From Anabaena azotica FACHB-119 (lineage in GTDB: Bacteria > Cyanobacteriota > Cyanobacteriia > Cyanobacteriales > Nostocaceae), in assembly GCF_014697625.1 (NCBI RefSeq), contig NZ_JACJSG010000003.1, forward strand, positions 169,262 to 233,261: DNA of 64,000 nucleotides, given 5' to 3'. Under the pieces are notes generated by a model. It made no database searches, was not told where the DNA came from, and saw only the letters and a list, made by a program, of their open reading frames with translations. The position numbers and the translations under genes are program-made. Below, piece by piece: positions 1-10,716 of the stretch; positions within the stretch are counted from its first letter, which is position 1, and each line of letters begins with the position of its first letter.

Positions 1-1276
1 ACTGAATTGGGTTATCCTTGGGATTAACTAACCTCAACAATTTCTGCTTAATTTGAGCATCAAATACTTCCCATTTCATCCTGGCATAGGCAGAGTTTTC
101 GTTACTCCCAGACAAGAAACCCATCGGAATTTCAAAGCCGCCAGCGCCTGTTCTTCCCCCACCAAAAAATCGACCTGTACTATCTTGACCGAAGGCTTCT
201 TTGATAAATTCATCGGGGTCTAGGGTCAATTTAGTAGTCCTTAAGGAACCAATGACTACTTCTAATTCGTCATCTTCATCATGGACAATGCCGTAAACTA
301 CAGCAGTGTGGACGTTTTCCTCAGTAACTAGGAAATCTGCGGCTTGGGGGATAGCGTCGCGGTCATCGTAGCGCAAGTAACCCACACCAGCAATGGAAAA
401 GTTGTTCTGCACAATGCGATTTTTGAGCGATCGCTCGATCACATCCATCACCCGTTTAGAACGGTTTGCCTGTAAAATGGCATTGAGCAGTTGAGCGTCA
501 TAAAATCGGCTCAGATAAGCCGCAGCCATAAAGTCTTCCTCTTGCGCCTGCATCAGTCGATTTGTATCAGAACGCAAGCCGTGCATTAAGGCTGTGGCAC
601 ATTTGACGTGCTGACCGATACTGCTATCTAAGCTCAATAGACCAGTCTGGAGATATTGAGTAAAAATTGTGGCTGTGGCGCGTACATAAGGACGGATATC
701 AACAAAATCCGCTTTGATATCTGTCTGTAAGCTGTGGTGGTCAATCACCGCTACTATGGGAATACCCGCCTGCTGTACTGCTGACAATAGCTGACTTGTT
801 GTTCCTTGGTTATCAATAAATACCAGACCTTGATAACAGGATAAGTCCTTACCTTTGAGGGTTTGCGGTGTCCAACGCTGGGCGGGTAAACCTGTCAATT
901 TAACTAGGGCAATATTTTCTTGGTGACTTAAAGTCCCAGCATAAATAATCTCACACTTGATATCGTATTGCTGGGCAATTAATTGGTAAGTCCAAGCACA
1001 AGAAAGGGCATCTGGATCAGGGAAGTCTTGCAATATAATTAACTGACGCTCATGGCGGTGTAATAATAGCGTCTTTTGCAATTCTTCTGACTTCTGAAAG
1101 GCAAGGGAATTGTTCCGTTGTCCTGTATATATACCTACTCCTTCACCTATGGATGCGGGCAAGGATGGTTTTGTAATGGTCACTTCTGCTTCTTTGTCTA
1201 CTTCAGGTTCTTCAGGGTTTGGCTCTTTAGTCAATGAAAAACTCTCAGACTGCTTAAATGAAGAATTCAATTGCAT
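1..1276 (-). CDS. DHH-family phosphoesterase (3' end outside window)
   Basis: Reading the minus strand from an ATG at 1276 gives an open frame to the left edge, so the C-terminal end is missing. An early Asp-rich motif (QDFPDPDALS) and a DHH motif at 734-742 (AVIDHHS) identify a DHH/DHHA1 phosphoesterase of the NrnA/RecJ-like superfamily. These enzymes use two Mn ions to cleave phosphodiesters such as nanoRNA, pAp or cyclic dinucleotides. A glycine-rich GGG-RTGAGGFE stretch near 120-170 fits the DHHA1 substrate-binding domain. The first 50 or so residues are acidic and Ser/Glu-rich, so probably a disordered leader. An in-frame TGA lies about 40 nt upstream, which fixes the start at 1276. The exact substrate cannot be told from sequence. 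Confidence 0.85.
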   Translation of the reverse strand, partial: MQLNSSFKQSESFSLTKEPNPEEPEVDKEAEVTITKPSLPASIGEGVGIYTGQRNNSLAFQKSEELQKTLLLHRHERQLIILQDFPDPDALSCAWTYQLIAQQYDIKCEIIYAGTLSHQENIALVKLTGLPAQRWTPQTLKGKDLSCYQGLVFIDNQGTTSQLLSAVQQAGIPIVAVIDHHSLQTDIKADFVDIRPYVRATATIFTQYLQTGLLSLDSSIGQHVKCATALMHGLRSDTNRLMQAQEEDFMAAAYLSRFYDAQLLNAILQANRSKRVMDVIERSLKNRIVQNNFSIAGVGYLRYDDRDAIPQAADFLVTEENVHTAVVYGIVHDEDDELEVVIGSLRTTKLTLDPDEFIKEAFGQDSTGRFFGGGRTGAGGFEIPMGFLSGSNENSAYARMKWEVFDAQIKQKLLRLVNPKDNPIQ

Positions 1277-1452
1277 ATGCAAAGTTTTTGTAAATGTGAG
1301 GCTCCATTGATTTGTTCAGAGATATTGCCATCAGCAATTAACTGATTTAACCCCACATTCTGATCTTCGCAAAAATCTAGCAATATGGGGATACATATCT
1401 CGGTATATTTTTTGTCAAGATGGTAATTCAGCAATTTGACAGATTCCACCAT
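1267..1452 (-). CDS. Small ORF overlapping the DHH gene start (61 aa)
   Basis: A 61-codon minus-strand frame begins with ATG at 1452 and stops at 1267, overlapping the first codons of the DHH phosphoesterase by 10 nt in another frame. The composition is protein-like, with a balanced mix of hydrophobic and charged residues and three Cys. I recognise no domain. An overlap of this kind would allow translational coupling. It could equally be a chance frame inside the leader of the downstream gene. Confidence 0.3.
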   Translation of the reverse strand: MVESVKLLNYHLDKKYTEICIPILLDFCEDQNVGLNQLIADGNISEQINGASHLQKLCICN

Positions 1453-1459
1453 AATGGTG

Positions 1460-2650
1460 ATTCAGGATGAAAACAAAGACGTTATATTTGTGGTAAGGCA
1501 TTTTCAAGGCTGATCAATCTTTGTTATATTAGGTTGCGTATTAAAGCTATTTGCTATCACAGCTTTTGCTAATTTACCCCTCAAAAGGATGGTTTGATAT
1601 TGCGAGATTTATGTCTTGCTGATCACTCCCACCAGGCATATCTTTTACATTCCCCAGGTTTACTTTGATTGGGGTGTATTTCCGACCTCATATTTCAGTC
1701 TATCCTTTGCTGGGCATAAATTTAGGCTCAAGGTTTTATTGACTAATATTCAATTTTACCCTTAGTTCTATTCTGAAGGCAAAAGGGTGTCTTGTATCAA
1801 TTGACTGTCATGACTGTCAGCAGCATTGTCAACAATTTCTGATTTAAGTTTTTGCATTCACCCCAAATACAGCCAATTTCTAGTACATGAGTTAAGGCTG
1901 TCGCCAGTAGTTAAACAGGATAAATCAATTAAGGTTGGTGGTCTATTCCTTTGGGGAAGCAAGCTACAAGCAGCGTCTGGCAAAGATGAATTTAGCTCTC
2001 AAAAAAGGGCGTTGCTGATTGAAAATATGAATTTACCGGGCTACGCCCCGCTACGCTAACAAGCAAAACTTATATCTTGCACCATTACATTATGGCGAAA
2101 ATCAAAGCCTAAAACCCCTATTATTTCGTAGGGTGGGGAGTGCAGGGAGCCAGATGCTTGTTGAGAAAGTGCAAGATGTCACAAAAGCAAGCCACCTGTG
2201 TGCGGTTCCCCCGTTGAGGAGAGTGGCGCACATTCGCTACTAGGCGTTCCCGCAGGGTAGACGCAAAGTTACAAAGAATAAACAAGATAATTTTGGCATT
2301 TCATACTCTGATTCAGCAACGCCAAAAAAGGACTAAAGTCCTTACTACGAGGACAGACGAGAGAATAATGACGAAAATCTTGCGAAAAAATAGCGCCTTA
2401 AGTTTGCCGTTTATTAATTTATGTGTTATTATAGGAGGCTGTTGGCTGTTCAACGGGTTAATTGCCTATGCCCCTACATCCTACGTGGGTAAAACATCCC
2501 TCGCTGGATAGAGGCACAATAAGATTTATACCCAGTTTGGTACTTGAAGCGGCTTAATCTTAGGCTGATCTGGTACGACCAACTAGACAAGCAACTATCA
2601 CACCTACTTCTAGGTGACAATTGACTGGGTACTTAAGATTATTGTGTTAG
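1460..2650. other. Long spacer without a convincing gene
   Basis: About 1.2 kb between the divergent DHH gene and the convergent HNH gene. Short frames exist but have no recognisable domain. The stretch contains a short palindromic repeat around 2036-2060 (GGGCTACGCCCC...), a MITE at 2069-2180 and another short repeat near 2243-2270. These are typical Nostocales dispersed repeats. Confidence 0.6.
2069..2180. repeat. MITE, ATCTTGCAC terminal inverted repeats (copy 1)
   Basis: The segment starts CTTATATCTTGCAC and ends GTGCAAGATGTC, so the termini are inverted repeats. A clearly homologous 110-bp copy lies at 34111-34220 with the same ends and the shared core GTAGGGTGGGGAGTGCA. It has no coding capacity. 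Two diverged copies with matching inverted ends indicate a non-autonomous mobile element, although no parent transposase is visible here. Confidence 0.75.
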
Positions 2651-2652
2651 TG

Positions 2653-3150
2653 TCAAAGTCCTATAACATATTTTTGCCACTCTTGATGCAAGCCACTCTT
2701 CAGATGTTTGCTGACCTCAAAATAGAGGCTGCTGTACGGTTGACGAGGCTGATGGCGCAGAGGCATCCGGGCCTCTTGGGGTGTGCGACTGCCTTTTTTG
2801 ACATTGCAACGGACGCAAGCCGTCACAATATTTTCCCAGCTATCGCCACCACCGCGCGATCGCGGAATAACATGGTCTAATGTCAGCTCATCCCCAGTGT
2901 ATCCACAGTATTGACAAGTGTGTCCATCGCGATGCAAAATATTGCGGCGAGTTAGTGGAATTTCCTTGTAAGGAACGCGGACATAATGACGCAACCGGAT
3001 TACAGTTGGTAACGGAAAGTCAGAGTAAAGAAACCTGCCGTTGTGTTCAACACGTTCTGCTTTGCCCTTGATTAATAGAACCGCAGCACGTCGCCAGCTC
3101 GTTATATTGAGCGGTTCGTAAGAGGCATTTAATACTAAAACCTTCCCCAT
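2653..3150 (-). CDS. HNH endonuclease family protein
   Basis: This 165-residue protein has a C-terminal HNH nuclease fold. The zinc-ribbon cysteines are C79/C82 and C112/C115, and the core L-D-H93-V-I-P-R-S-R-G-G ends in ENI and VTACVRCN. The N-terminal half (residues 1-65) is the short beta-rich region usual in cyanobacterial and other bacterial stand-alone HNH proteins of this length. HNH enzymes nick or cut DNA with one metal ion. The biological target of this conserved family is not established. It lies alone and converges on nothing obvious. The ATG is followed by a typical MGKVLVLNASYEPLN start, so the start is well supported. Confidence 0.88.
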   Translation of the reverse strand: MGKVLVLNASYEPLNITSWRRAAVLLIKGKAERVEHNGRFLYSDFPLPTVIRLRHYVRVPYKEIPLTRRNILHRDGHTCQYCGYTGDELTLDHVIPRSRGGGDSWENIVTACVRCNVKKGSRTPQEARMPLRHQPRQPYSSLYFEVSKHLKSGLHQEWQKYVIGL

Positions 3151-3189
3151 TGATCAAGCTCAAGGTATTAGTTTTACATATATTAACAC

Positions 3190-3400
3190 AGTTTTCCTCT
3201 CCTTGGGGAGGGGTAGATAAATTATACTTCCGACATAATTTTGGGGTGGGGAGATGGGGGAGATGAGGGAGTGGGGGGAGATGGGGGAGATGAGGGAGAT
3301 GAGGGAGATGAGGGAGATGAGGGAGTGGGGGGAGCAGGGGAGCAGGGGAGAATAACAACTGACTAATGACTAATGACTAATGACTAATGACTAAAAAATT
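3190..3400. repeat. GGGGAGATGAGG minisatellite and TGACTAA heptamer repeats
   Basis: From about 3240 to 3345 the DNA is a purine-rich array of GGGGGAGATGAGGGAGATGAGG units. It is followed at 3358-3395 by a head-to-tail TGACTAA run. Both match the short tandemly repeated sequences known in heterocystous cyanobacteria. Related arrays recur in this window, for example at 31080-31290, 49800-49945 and 53030-53225. Confidence 0.85.
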
Positions 3401-3665
3401 TACCCAGGTATGTTGTCTGTGTTGCGAAATGCGCGTTAAACTTCCTGATTAACTCTGATGTGATTATCAGAATTTTCAATACAACTAAAGCTATTGCGCT
3501 TTTAATTACGTGATCACTTATGAGGTTTGTTGACGGTGGACGGTTCAAGGTTAACAGTCAACTGTCAACCGTCAACAACCAACATGAAAAGATGTGTAAG
3601 TGAGATGCGCTAAGGCTAAGGACGTTAAAAATCTGCACAGTGGTGTGAGCAAAGGAAGTTAAAAA

Positions 3666-4853
3666 ATGTTAAGTCGCAAGCCTGCCTCTAGTATGGCTTC
3701 TCATCAACATTGTGATACTTACGCTTGGTTTTCTCAGCGTGCTTGGGTGGAAATTGACTTGGAGGCGTTATCTTATAATGTGCAGCAACTGAGGCAATTT
3801 TTAGCACCGCATACTCAGTTAATGGCTGTAGTTAAGGCGGATGCTTATGGTCATGGTGCGGTGACGGTGGCGCAGACGGCGTTGCAAGGGGGCGCTAGTT
3901 GGTTGGGTGTGGCTACTGTTCCAGAGGGTATCCAATTGCGGGAGGCGGGAATTGAAGCGCCCATTTTGATTTTAGGGGCTACCCATACAGTTGAACAAAT
4001 TCAAGCGATCGCTCAATGGCAACTCCAACCAACTATCGGTAGTCCTAAACAAGCTTTGATATTTTCCAATACCTTGGAAACAATGCAGCATGATTCCCCC
4101 ATACCTGTGCATATTAAATTAGATACGGGGATGTCTCGATTGGGGACTAATTGGCAACAAGCTGGAGAGTTTGTGCAGTTAGTAGACCGTTTACCCCATC
4201 TGGATATTGCTAGTGTTTACTCTCACCTAGCAACGGCAGATAGTCCAGATACGAGCATTATGGCAGAACAGCATCGAAGATTTAAGGAGGCGATCGCCCA
4301 AATCAAGGCTTTGGGGATTAAAATTCCTAGCCTGCATTTAGCCAACTCCGCCGCTACCCTCGCGGACAAGCGCCTACATTACGATATGGTACGTGTAGGT
4401 TTAGCTGTGTATGGACTGTACCCAGCCCCTCACTTACAGAAAACAATCAGCCTCAAACCAGTGATCCAAGTCCAAGCCAGAGTTACCCATGTGAAAACAA
4501 TTGCTGCGGGTACTGGCGTGAGTTACGGACATCAATTTATCGCACCCCGTGAAATGCGTTTGGCGGTTGTGGGTATTGGTTACGCTGATGGTGTACCGCG
4601 TAATCTATCGAATCAAATGCAGGTGTTGCTGCGCGGTCAGCGAGTACCACAAATCGGCGCGATTACGATGGATCAGTTGATGATAGATGTGAGTGCTGTG
4701 CCAGATGTACAAGAAGGGGAAATAGTCACTTTATTAGGTGAACAGGGTCAGGAAAGAATCACAGCTGATGATTGGGCAGAAAAGTTAAATACCATTTCTT
4801 GGGAAATTCTCTGTGGCTTTAAACATCGTCTACCCCGTGTAGGGGTGATGTAG
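3666..4853 (+). CDS. alr: Alanine racemase
   Basis: This 395-residue fold-type III PLP enzyme interconverts L- and D-alanine for peptidoglycan. The PLP-binding Lys is K57 in AVVKADAYGHG, and the second catalytic base is Tyr287 in GVSYGHQF. The conserved VRVGLAVYGLYP stretch and the C-terminal beta domain (GAITMDQLMIDVS) are complete, and length fits the family. About 26 residues before WVEIDLEAL look like a non-conserved extension, and an internal Met at residue 10 is an alternative start. AGGAAGTTAAAAA upstream of 3666 supports the first ATG. It is monocistronic, followed by a GGGGATT repeat and tRNA-Leu. Confidence 0.96.
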   Translation: MLSRKPASSMASHQHCDTYAWFSQRAWVEIDLEALSYNVQQLRQFLAPHTQLMAVVKADAYGHGAVTVAQTALQGGASWLGVATVPEGIQLREAGIEAPILILGATHTVEQIQAIAQWQLQPTIGSPKQALIFSNTLETMQHDSPIPVHIKLDTGMSRLGTNWQQAGEFVQLVDRLPHLDIASVYSHLATADSPDTSIMAEQHRRFKEAIAQIKALGIKIPSLHLANSAATLADKRLHYDMVRVGLAVYGLYPAPHLQKTISLKPVIQVQARVTHVKTIAAGTGVSYGHQFIAPREMRLAVVGIGYADGVPRNLSNQMQVLLRGQRVPQIGAITMDQLMIDVSAVPDVQEGEIVTLLGEQGQERITADDWAEKLNTISWEILCGFKHRLPRVGVM

Positions 4854-5029
4854 GGATTGGGGATTGGGGACTGGGGATTGGGAAGCATTTTCTTATTGGT
4901 TTGCTGATTAATCTCTGTCCTCATCTATCTAGTGATGGCTATGTGGATGATTGTTATCAATTTTTACTATTTTTCCTTCCTTGTTCCCTATTCCCTAAAA
5001 AAGTGTGTTATACTAGGATAGTTGCACAA

Positions 5030-5111
5030 GCGGATGTGGCGGAATTGGCAGACGCGCTAGATTTAGGTTCTAGTTCCGAGAGGAGTGAAGGTTCAAGTCC
5101 TTTCATCCGCA
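5030..5111 (+). tRNA. tRNA-Leu (anticodon UAG)
   Basis: The acceptor stem GCGGATG (5030-5036) pairs with CATCCGC (5104-5110), followed by discriminator A at 5111. The anticodon stem CTAGA/TCTAG encloses the loop TTTAGGT with anticodon TAG at 5064-5066. A long variable arm and the T-arm GGTTCAAGTCC are present. The class II shape and A73 fit leucine, reading CUA and other CUN codons. CCA is not encoded. Confidence 0.97.
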
Positions 5112-5368
5112 TTTAAATGAGAAGAAGTTAAAGCTTAGGGGCTGGTGACTAGTATACATTTAGTTTCCCCCAGTAATCAACTAACCTTGTAGAGTTGACA
5201 GTGATGGAGCATTTGTCACCGTTAGGTTTGAACTTTGAGATATGGCATATAGCTTTAAATACTTTGCGCGAAACAAAGCCTTGGCTATTGGATGAATTTA
5301 TCCTATGGGAGTAAAGCTCACAATCGTGGTTGTTTGCTATATTCAAGGGAATGACAATTAATTAAAGT

Positions 5369-5611
5369 ATGCAAAGTATCAAAATCAATTCTTATGTTGG
5401 TAAAGATGGGATATTGCATTTAGATATCCCTGTAGATGTGCAAGAAACTGAGTTAGAAGTAATCGTTACAGTCAAACCTGTGGAGAAAAGAATTGATTTG
5501 TTGGCTGGGGATGAAACTAACAAGTTAGAATGGCATAATTTTATTAATATGACTTACGGCTGTTTAGCCGATGACCCTATTACTAGATATCCTCAAGGTG
5601 AATATAAATAA
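5369..5611 (+). CDS. Small hypothetical protein, antitoxin-like
   Basis: This 80-residue protein begins MQSIKINSYVGKDGILHLDIP and carries an ELEVIVTVKPV strand. That pattern is common in small cyanobacterial proteins often annotated as antitoxins or conserved hypotheticals. The N-terminal half resembles a short beta-rich DNA-binding fold, and the C-terminal half is acidic and could contact a partner. No PIN-domain toxin follows, so any toxin-antitoxin role is inference and it would be an orphan. It ends at a clear terminator hairpin. Confidence 0.6.
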   Translation: MQSIKINSYVGKDGILHLDIPVDVQETELEVIVTVKPVEKRIDLLAGDETNKLEWHNFINMTYGCLADDPITRYPQGEYK

Positions 5612-5616
5612 AGACA

Positions 5617-5650
5617 AGCCATAGAATGATTTATTTGTTATGGCTTTTAT
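5617..5650 (+). terminator. Rho-independent terminator after the 80-aa gene
   Basis: AGCCATA (5618-5624) pairs with TTATGGCT (5638-5645) around an AT-rich loop, followed by a T-rich tail (TTTTATTATT). Confidence 0.6.
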
Positions 5651-5776
5651 TATTCTGATGAGGTAAAGACAAGAATAATGGAACGCAGATAAACGCAGAT
5701 AAATGTGTACCTCAGCAGGCTAGGAAGCTCTATAGATAAGAATGCTTGTATTGTTTATTTAAAGTAAAGGTAGGGA

Positions 5777-6391
5777 ATGGCTTACAGTGATTTCAACTTA
5801 GCAAAGGTTAAAAATGATTTTGGCTTGGCTTTGGACGAAAGCCGTAATTTATTCGTTGACACTCAGCCAGTGCTACCTTCTGCTACTTTAAAAACTCTCT
5901 TGATTGATTACATTCCTTTAGCGACATCTATTTCAACTGAAAAAGCTAGGTCGGAATTTTTAATTGCGCCTATTTTAGCGGAAGTTAGGCGATTATTAAA
6001 TAACCAAGTTTCTCTTTTTTCGGGTAATGAGTTTAATGTCGATGCCCAAAGAGGTTTACAAGGATTTTGTGATTATATCATTAGCGGTTCTAAAGAACAA
6101 TTATATATTACTGCTCCAGTAACTATTATATTTGAAGCTAAGAAGGAAGATATTATTGGTGGTCTTGGTCAATGTGTGGCGGCGATGGTGGCGGCGCAGT
6201 TATTTAATCAAAGCAAGAATCATGAGGTTGAGCGCGTTTATGGTGCTGTGACTACGGGAACTAATTGGAAGTTTTTATTTTTAGAAGGGACGATTGTTTA
6301 TATTGATGAAATTGAATACTATATCAAAGAAGTTGATAAGATTTTAGGTATTTTGCTGCAACCTTTTCAGCCTGTTTTGGCTGTTGTTTAA
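5777..6391 (+). CDS. Hypothetical protein with PD-(D/E)XK-like fold
   Basis: This 204-residue protein is built like the N-terminal domain of type I restriction HsdR subunits and related cyanobacterial hypotheticals. It has EKARSEFLIAPILAEVRR, then a strand with DYIISG, then ITAPVTIIFEAKKEDI, where E-A-K is the expected E-x-K of a PD-(D/E)XK core, and a helix GGLGQCVAAMVAAQ. Nuclease activity is not shown. The absence of helicase or methylase neighbours argues against a normal restriction system. It stands alone between repeats (AACGCAGATA units at 5690-5702) and the large kinase. Confidence 0.6.
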   Translation: MAYSDFNLAKVKNDFGLALDESRNLFVDTQPVLPSATLKTLLIDYIPLATSISTEKARSEFLIAPILAEVRRLLNNQVSLFSGNEFNVDAQRGLQGFCDYIISGSKEQLYITAPVTIIFEAKKEDIIGGLGQCVAAMVAAQLFNQSKNHEVERVYGAVTTGTNWKFLFLEGTIVYIDEIEYYIKEVDKILGILLQPFQPVLAVV

Positions 6392-9300
6392 TGATAGCAG
6401 GTGATAGGTGACAGGTGACAGTTTCAAAAGCTGTTTGGTATTTGGTGGGCAATGCCCACCCTACGTAGATTTCAAAAATCACACGTGAATATATATTCAA
6501 AGCATTGACAATTGCAAGCGATCGCCAACTAAAATTAACAGCAAAGTTCGGCGATCGCTCTAACTAAAATATCGAAATCAACGGGTTTGCTGATATGGCG
6601 TTGAAAGCCGGCTGAGATTGCCTGTTGATGATTTATCTCTCCCGCATAGGCGGTGAGGGCGATCGCGGGAATTTGTCCGCCTTTGGTTGCAGGTAAAGCC
6701 CGAATCTGTCGCATCAGGGAATAACCGTCTACTTCTGGCATTCCAATATCGCTGACTAATATATTGGGTTGAAAGGATTCTAGGGTAGTTAGCACTTCTT
6801 TTGCAGAGGTGAGGGTCAGGGTTTGCGCCCCATACTGGTTAAGTATAACTGCTATTAGCTCACGGGCATCGGGTTCATCATCGACAATTAAGACTCGCAT
6901 CCCGGTGAGGTCAGGTTCTGGCTCAAATACTGCTTCTGGCTGGGGGGTTTCTGGCTCAAGATTTACTAGTGGCAATTGAACTGTAAATGTCGCGCCTAAG
7001 CCTTCACCTGGGCTGTCTGCGGTGATGCTTCCGCCATGCGCCTCAACTAACTGACGGACGATCGCTAATCCTAACCCCAGTCCGCCAAATTTGCGAGTTG
7101 TGGAAGCATCTTCTTGACAAAATGACTCGAATATATGCGGTAGGAAGCTGGGGTTAATTCCTTTACCTGTATCGCTGACTGTGATTTGGGCTTGATTGCC
7201 GACTCGTTGCAATTGAATATCTACTCTTCCATAATTGGGGGTAAATTTAATGGCGTTGGACAGGAGATTCCAAACCACCTGCTGGAGTCGCACTGCATCG
7301 CCGGCTACCTGCCCGATTTGGGGAAGTACCGGATGCAGGATGATGTTTTTAGCGATCGCTGCGGCTGTGACTGTATCAATTGCTGCTTCCATCACAAATA
7401 CTAAATCGACGGCAGCTATTTGTAAGGTGAGTTTGCCACGGAGAATTTTGGCAATATCTAGAAGGTCGTCAATTAGTTGGGTTTGAAGTTTGGCGTTACG
7501 TTCAATTGTAGCTAATGCTTCAGTAGTTTTCGCCGGATTCAGCTTTTGCTTTTGCAGTAGTTTTGTCCAACCCAAAATGGGGTTGAGGGGGGAGCGTAAT
7601 TCATGGGAGAGAACCGCCAAAAACTCATCTTTAATCCGGTTCACCCGCATGAGTTCTTCTGTTTGTTGCTGTAGTGAGGTCAGAAGCTGGGAACGTTCTA
7701 GGGCGATCGCCATTTGATCGCATATAGCTTGGAATAGGGATTGTTCGGATGGGGTAAATGCGGTGCGGTTGAGGCTACCAAAACTCAACGTACCAAACAC
7801 TTTTCCCTGTACAATCAGGGGTTGGCAGGCGCAAGCAGTTACTCCTAGCGATCGCGCTAATTGCAATTTGGGGTCATGGGAATTTTGCACATCACCCCAG
7901 ACGATTTGGCGACCCTGTTGAGCGACTGTGCCACAAATCGCTTCTCCCAGTTCTAGCCATTCTAGCTGTTGAGCTACTTCTTGGGGGATGCCACCGTGGA
8001 AGGTGAGATGTAACTTCTGCTGCTGTTCATCAAGGATGTAGTTGAGGTAAACATCCACCCCCATCATTTCCTTGAGTTTGTTAAATATGGTTTCCGCCAG
8101 GGTCAGGGGTTGGGAGGAGGAGAGCAAATCACGGGTTGTTTCATACAGCATTTGGATATGTTGACTGCGCTCTTGCAGGGCGGCTTGGGCTTGTTTGCGG
8201 TCATTGATGTCAAAACTCAGACCATACCAAGCTTCAATTTCTCCAGTAGCGCCCCGTCTGGGCAAGGCGCGGAAAGCGTGCCAGCGATATTCCCCATCAT
8301 GACGTAGGTAGCGTATTTCACCCTCATAGATTTTGCCTGTTTTTTGGCAATGTTGCCAATAGGGGATAATACTGGCTGCATCCTCCGGGTGTATTACTTC
8401 CACCCAACCGTAACCATAGGCTTCGGCTGCTGTTTGTCCGGTATATTCATACCAACGTTCGTTAAAGAGAACATTTTTGCCTTCTGCATCACAGACCCAG
8501 ACGAGGGCGGGTGCAGCATTAGAAATTGTGCGGAACTCAGCTTCACTTTTTCGGAGTTTTTCTTGCGCTTCTTGGCGTTCAGTAATATCAGTGTTAGTAC
8601 CGAACCAGCGCAATATTTGACCCTGCTCATCTCGCACCGGCACGGCACGGGAGAGAAACCAGCGATACCGCCCATCTTTGCCGCGTAGGGGAAAGGTGTC
8701 CTCCCAAATTTCCCCTGTTTCCAGGTGTTGACGTAACTTGTGAGTTACCGATTCTACATAGTCGGGGTGGTGTACCTTCTGCCAGCCCCAACCCTGCATT
8801 TCTTCTAGAGTTGTGCCTGTGTAGTCAAACCAGCGTTGGTTGTACCAGACAATATAGCCTGTTTCATCGGTCATCCAGGCAAGTTGAGAGATGTTATCTG
8901 CTAGGGTGCGGAAGCGTTCTTCGCTCTCCCGCAGTTGCTGTTGGGTCTGAGTAAGATCGCTCACATCCATCACCGCCACCCCCACACCAATCACCTCACC
9001 ATTAGGTAAACATACGGGATAGTGGTTGGCAATGGTATTACGAAATACACCCGGTCTAACTTCACCGTTGAAGTTCAAATTGAGTACAGGCTGTTGCGTC
9101 TCCATAATCTGGAGCAGCATCGGGGCAAACTGGGGAGCCATTTGCGGTACAACTTCCCACAGGGTGCGACCGAAATGTTGACTCAGGGGTAGTTCATTCA
9201 GCTGTGCTAGGGCTTCGTTGGCATAGAGGAATCGTAGTTCGCGGTCAAACAGTGCCAGAGCAATGGGGGATGCGGCGAAAAATCCGCGTAGCAAGGCTTC

Positions 9301-10197
9301 GCTGCGTTGGCGCTCTAGTTCGGCTTGTTTGCGAGCGCTGATATCAGCCAGCGCACCGGGAAAGACTAGAGGATTGCCATTGGTGTCATATTCTACCCGC
9401 CCCCGCGCAATTACCCAGCGCTCCTCCCCGGCAGTATTACGGATGCGGTACTCGCTAACGTATTCTTCACCAGTGGCGATCGCCTCTTCAATTGCCACCC
9501 TTACCTGAGCCTGATCATCTGGGTGAATGGCGTTGAGAAAATGCTCTATGGGTAATCCTTTTGCTGCACTCTCTGCATCAACACCAAACAGATGGGCAAG
9601 GCTACGGTTGACAATCAGGCGATTTTCTGTAATATTCCAACGCCAAGTGTAAACGGAACCTGCTGCTAGAGCGGCTTCTAATTGAATGTGAGCTTCGCGC
9701 AAGTTCAGTTCTACCTGTTTGCGTTCGCGTAGCGCAGCTTGCTGCTCGCTGATATCTACCGTTGAGCCAACAATGCGAATGACTTGCCCTTGCTGGTTTC
9801 TCACCAAACAACCCCGCTCCCAAATATCCACCCAACGTCCATCTTCATGGCGGACGCGGTACTCTGCTTCATAAAGGTTATTTGCGCTGGCTAATAATTC
9901 GGGTAATTTCTCTTGTAACCGAGCAATATCATCAGGATGAATCCGTTCCCTCCACCAATTGGCACTGGGTGGCGCATCTGCTGCGTGAACGCCTATGAGG
10001 TCAAATAACTTTTCTGAACGATACACATTGTTTGTGATCAGGTCAAAGTCAAAGACCAGTCCATTGACTGCTTGTAAAACCAGGCAGAGTTGTTCTTCTA
10101 ACCGCTTCTGGTGGTCTATATCAGTAATTGTACCGAGCCAACCTGTAATTTGCCCCTTGTGGTCTTTTGTGGGTATGCTGCGACTGATGAACCAGTG

Positions 10198-10536
10198 TTG
10201 ACACTCCTCGCTCTAAAGAGACGTTCGCGTTAGCGTCCCGGAGGGAGGATTCTTGCTTCATCCGTCCTCTCTAGAAAGTTGAATACTAGTATTCAACTTT
10301 CTCCGTTTGGATACGTCCACAAGCTCACACGGACTGCCCGACCGCGTTTGAAAAGGTTTTTAATTTCTGTGTTTACTCCCACATTTGTACAAGATTTAGG
10401 ATTTATACTACCAGGGTTCCGGATCAGGAGCAGTCCGCTTGACCTACTTCGTCTTTTATTTGTGCGCTTTACCGCTATCAGTTATACTACCACAAAAGCC
10501 GCCCTAGAAGGGCGGGGCTTTAAACCCAGTTTTTCG
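10198..10536 (-). mobile_element. IS200/IS605-type non-autonomous element, copy A (339 bp)
   Basis: Read on the minus strand, it begins CGAAAAACTGGG directly after TTAC and ends GCGAGGAGTGTCAA. There is no target duplication. The left end has a GCCCCGCCCT/AGGGCGGC hairpin. Near the right end is a short remnant like a TnpB C-terminus (RAVRVSLWTYPNGES then stop). Ends match copies B and C, but A lacks a block of about 45 bp in the middle. No tnpA or intact tnpB is present, so movement would need enzymes in trans. Confidence 0.9.
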
Positions 10537-10716
10537 GTAAACGCCATCCCCACGGCGAAGTCGGTACTCCATCTCGAAGGTTGAGCCGCTACTGACACAG
10601 TGACTCCAATGTTCTAGGGTGCGATCGCGATCATCTGGGTGAAGGGTGTTGACTCCTGCCGCACCCATTGATTCATCTACACTCAAACCTGTATATTCGT
10701 ACCAGCGTTGATTCCA

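Noticed and set aside
1826..2511. Two plus-strand frames of 77 and 72 codons (1826-2059, 2293-2511)
   Set aside because: No recognisable domain. Parts are translated dispersed repeats, and neither has a Shine-Dalgarno sequence. More likely non-coding spacer.
4901..5116. 71-codon plus-strand frame over the tRNA-Leu region
   Set aside because: It runs through the tRNA gene itself, so it is not a protein.
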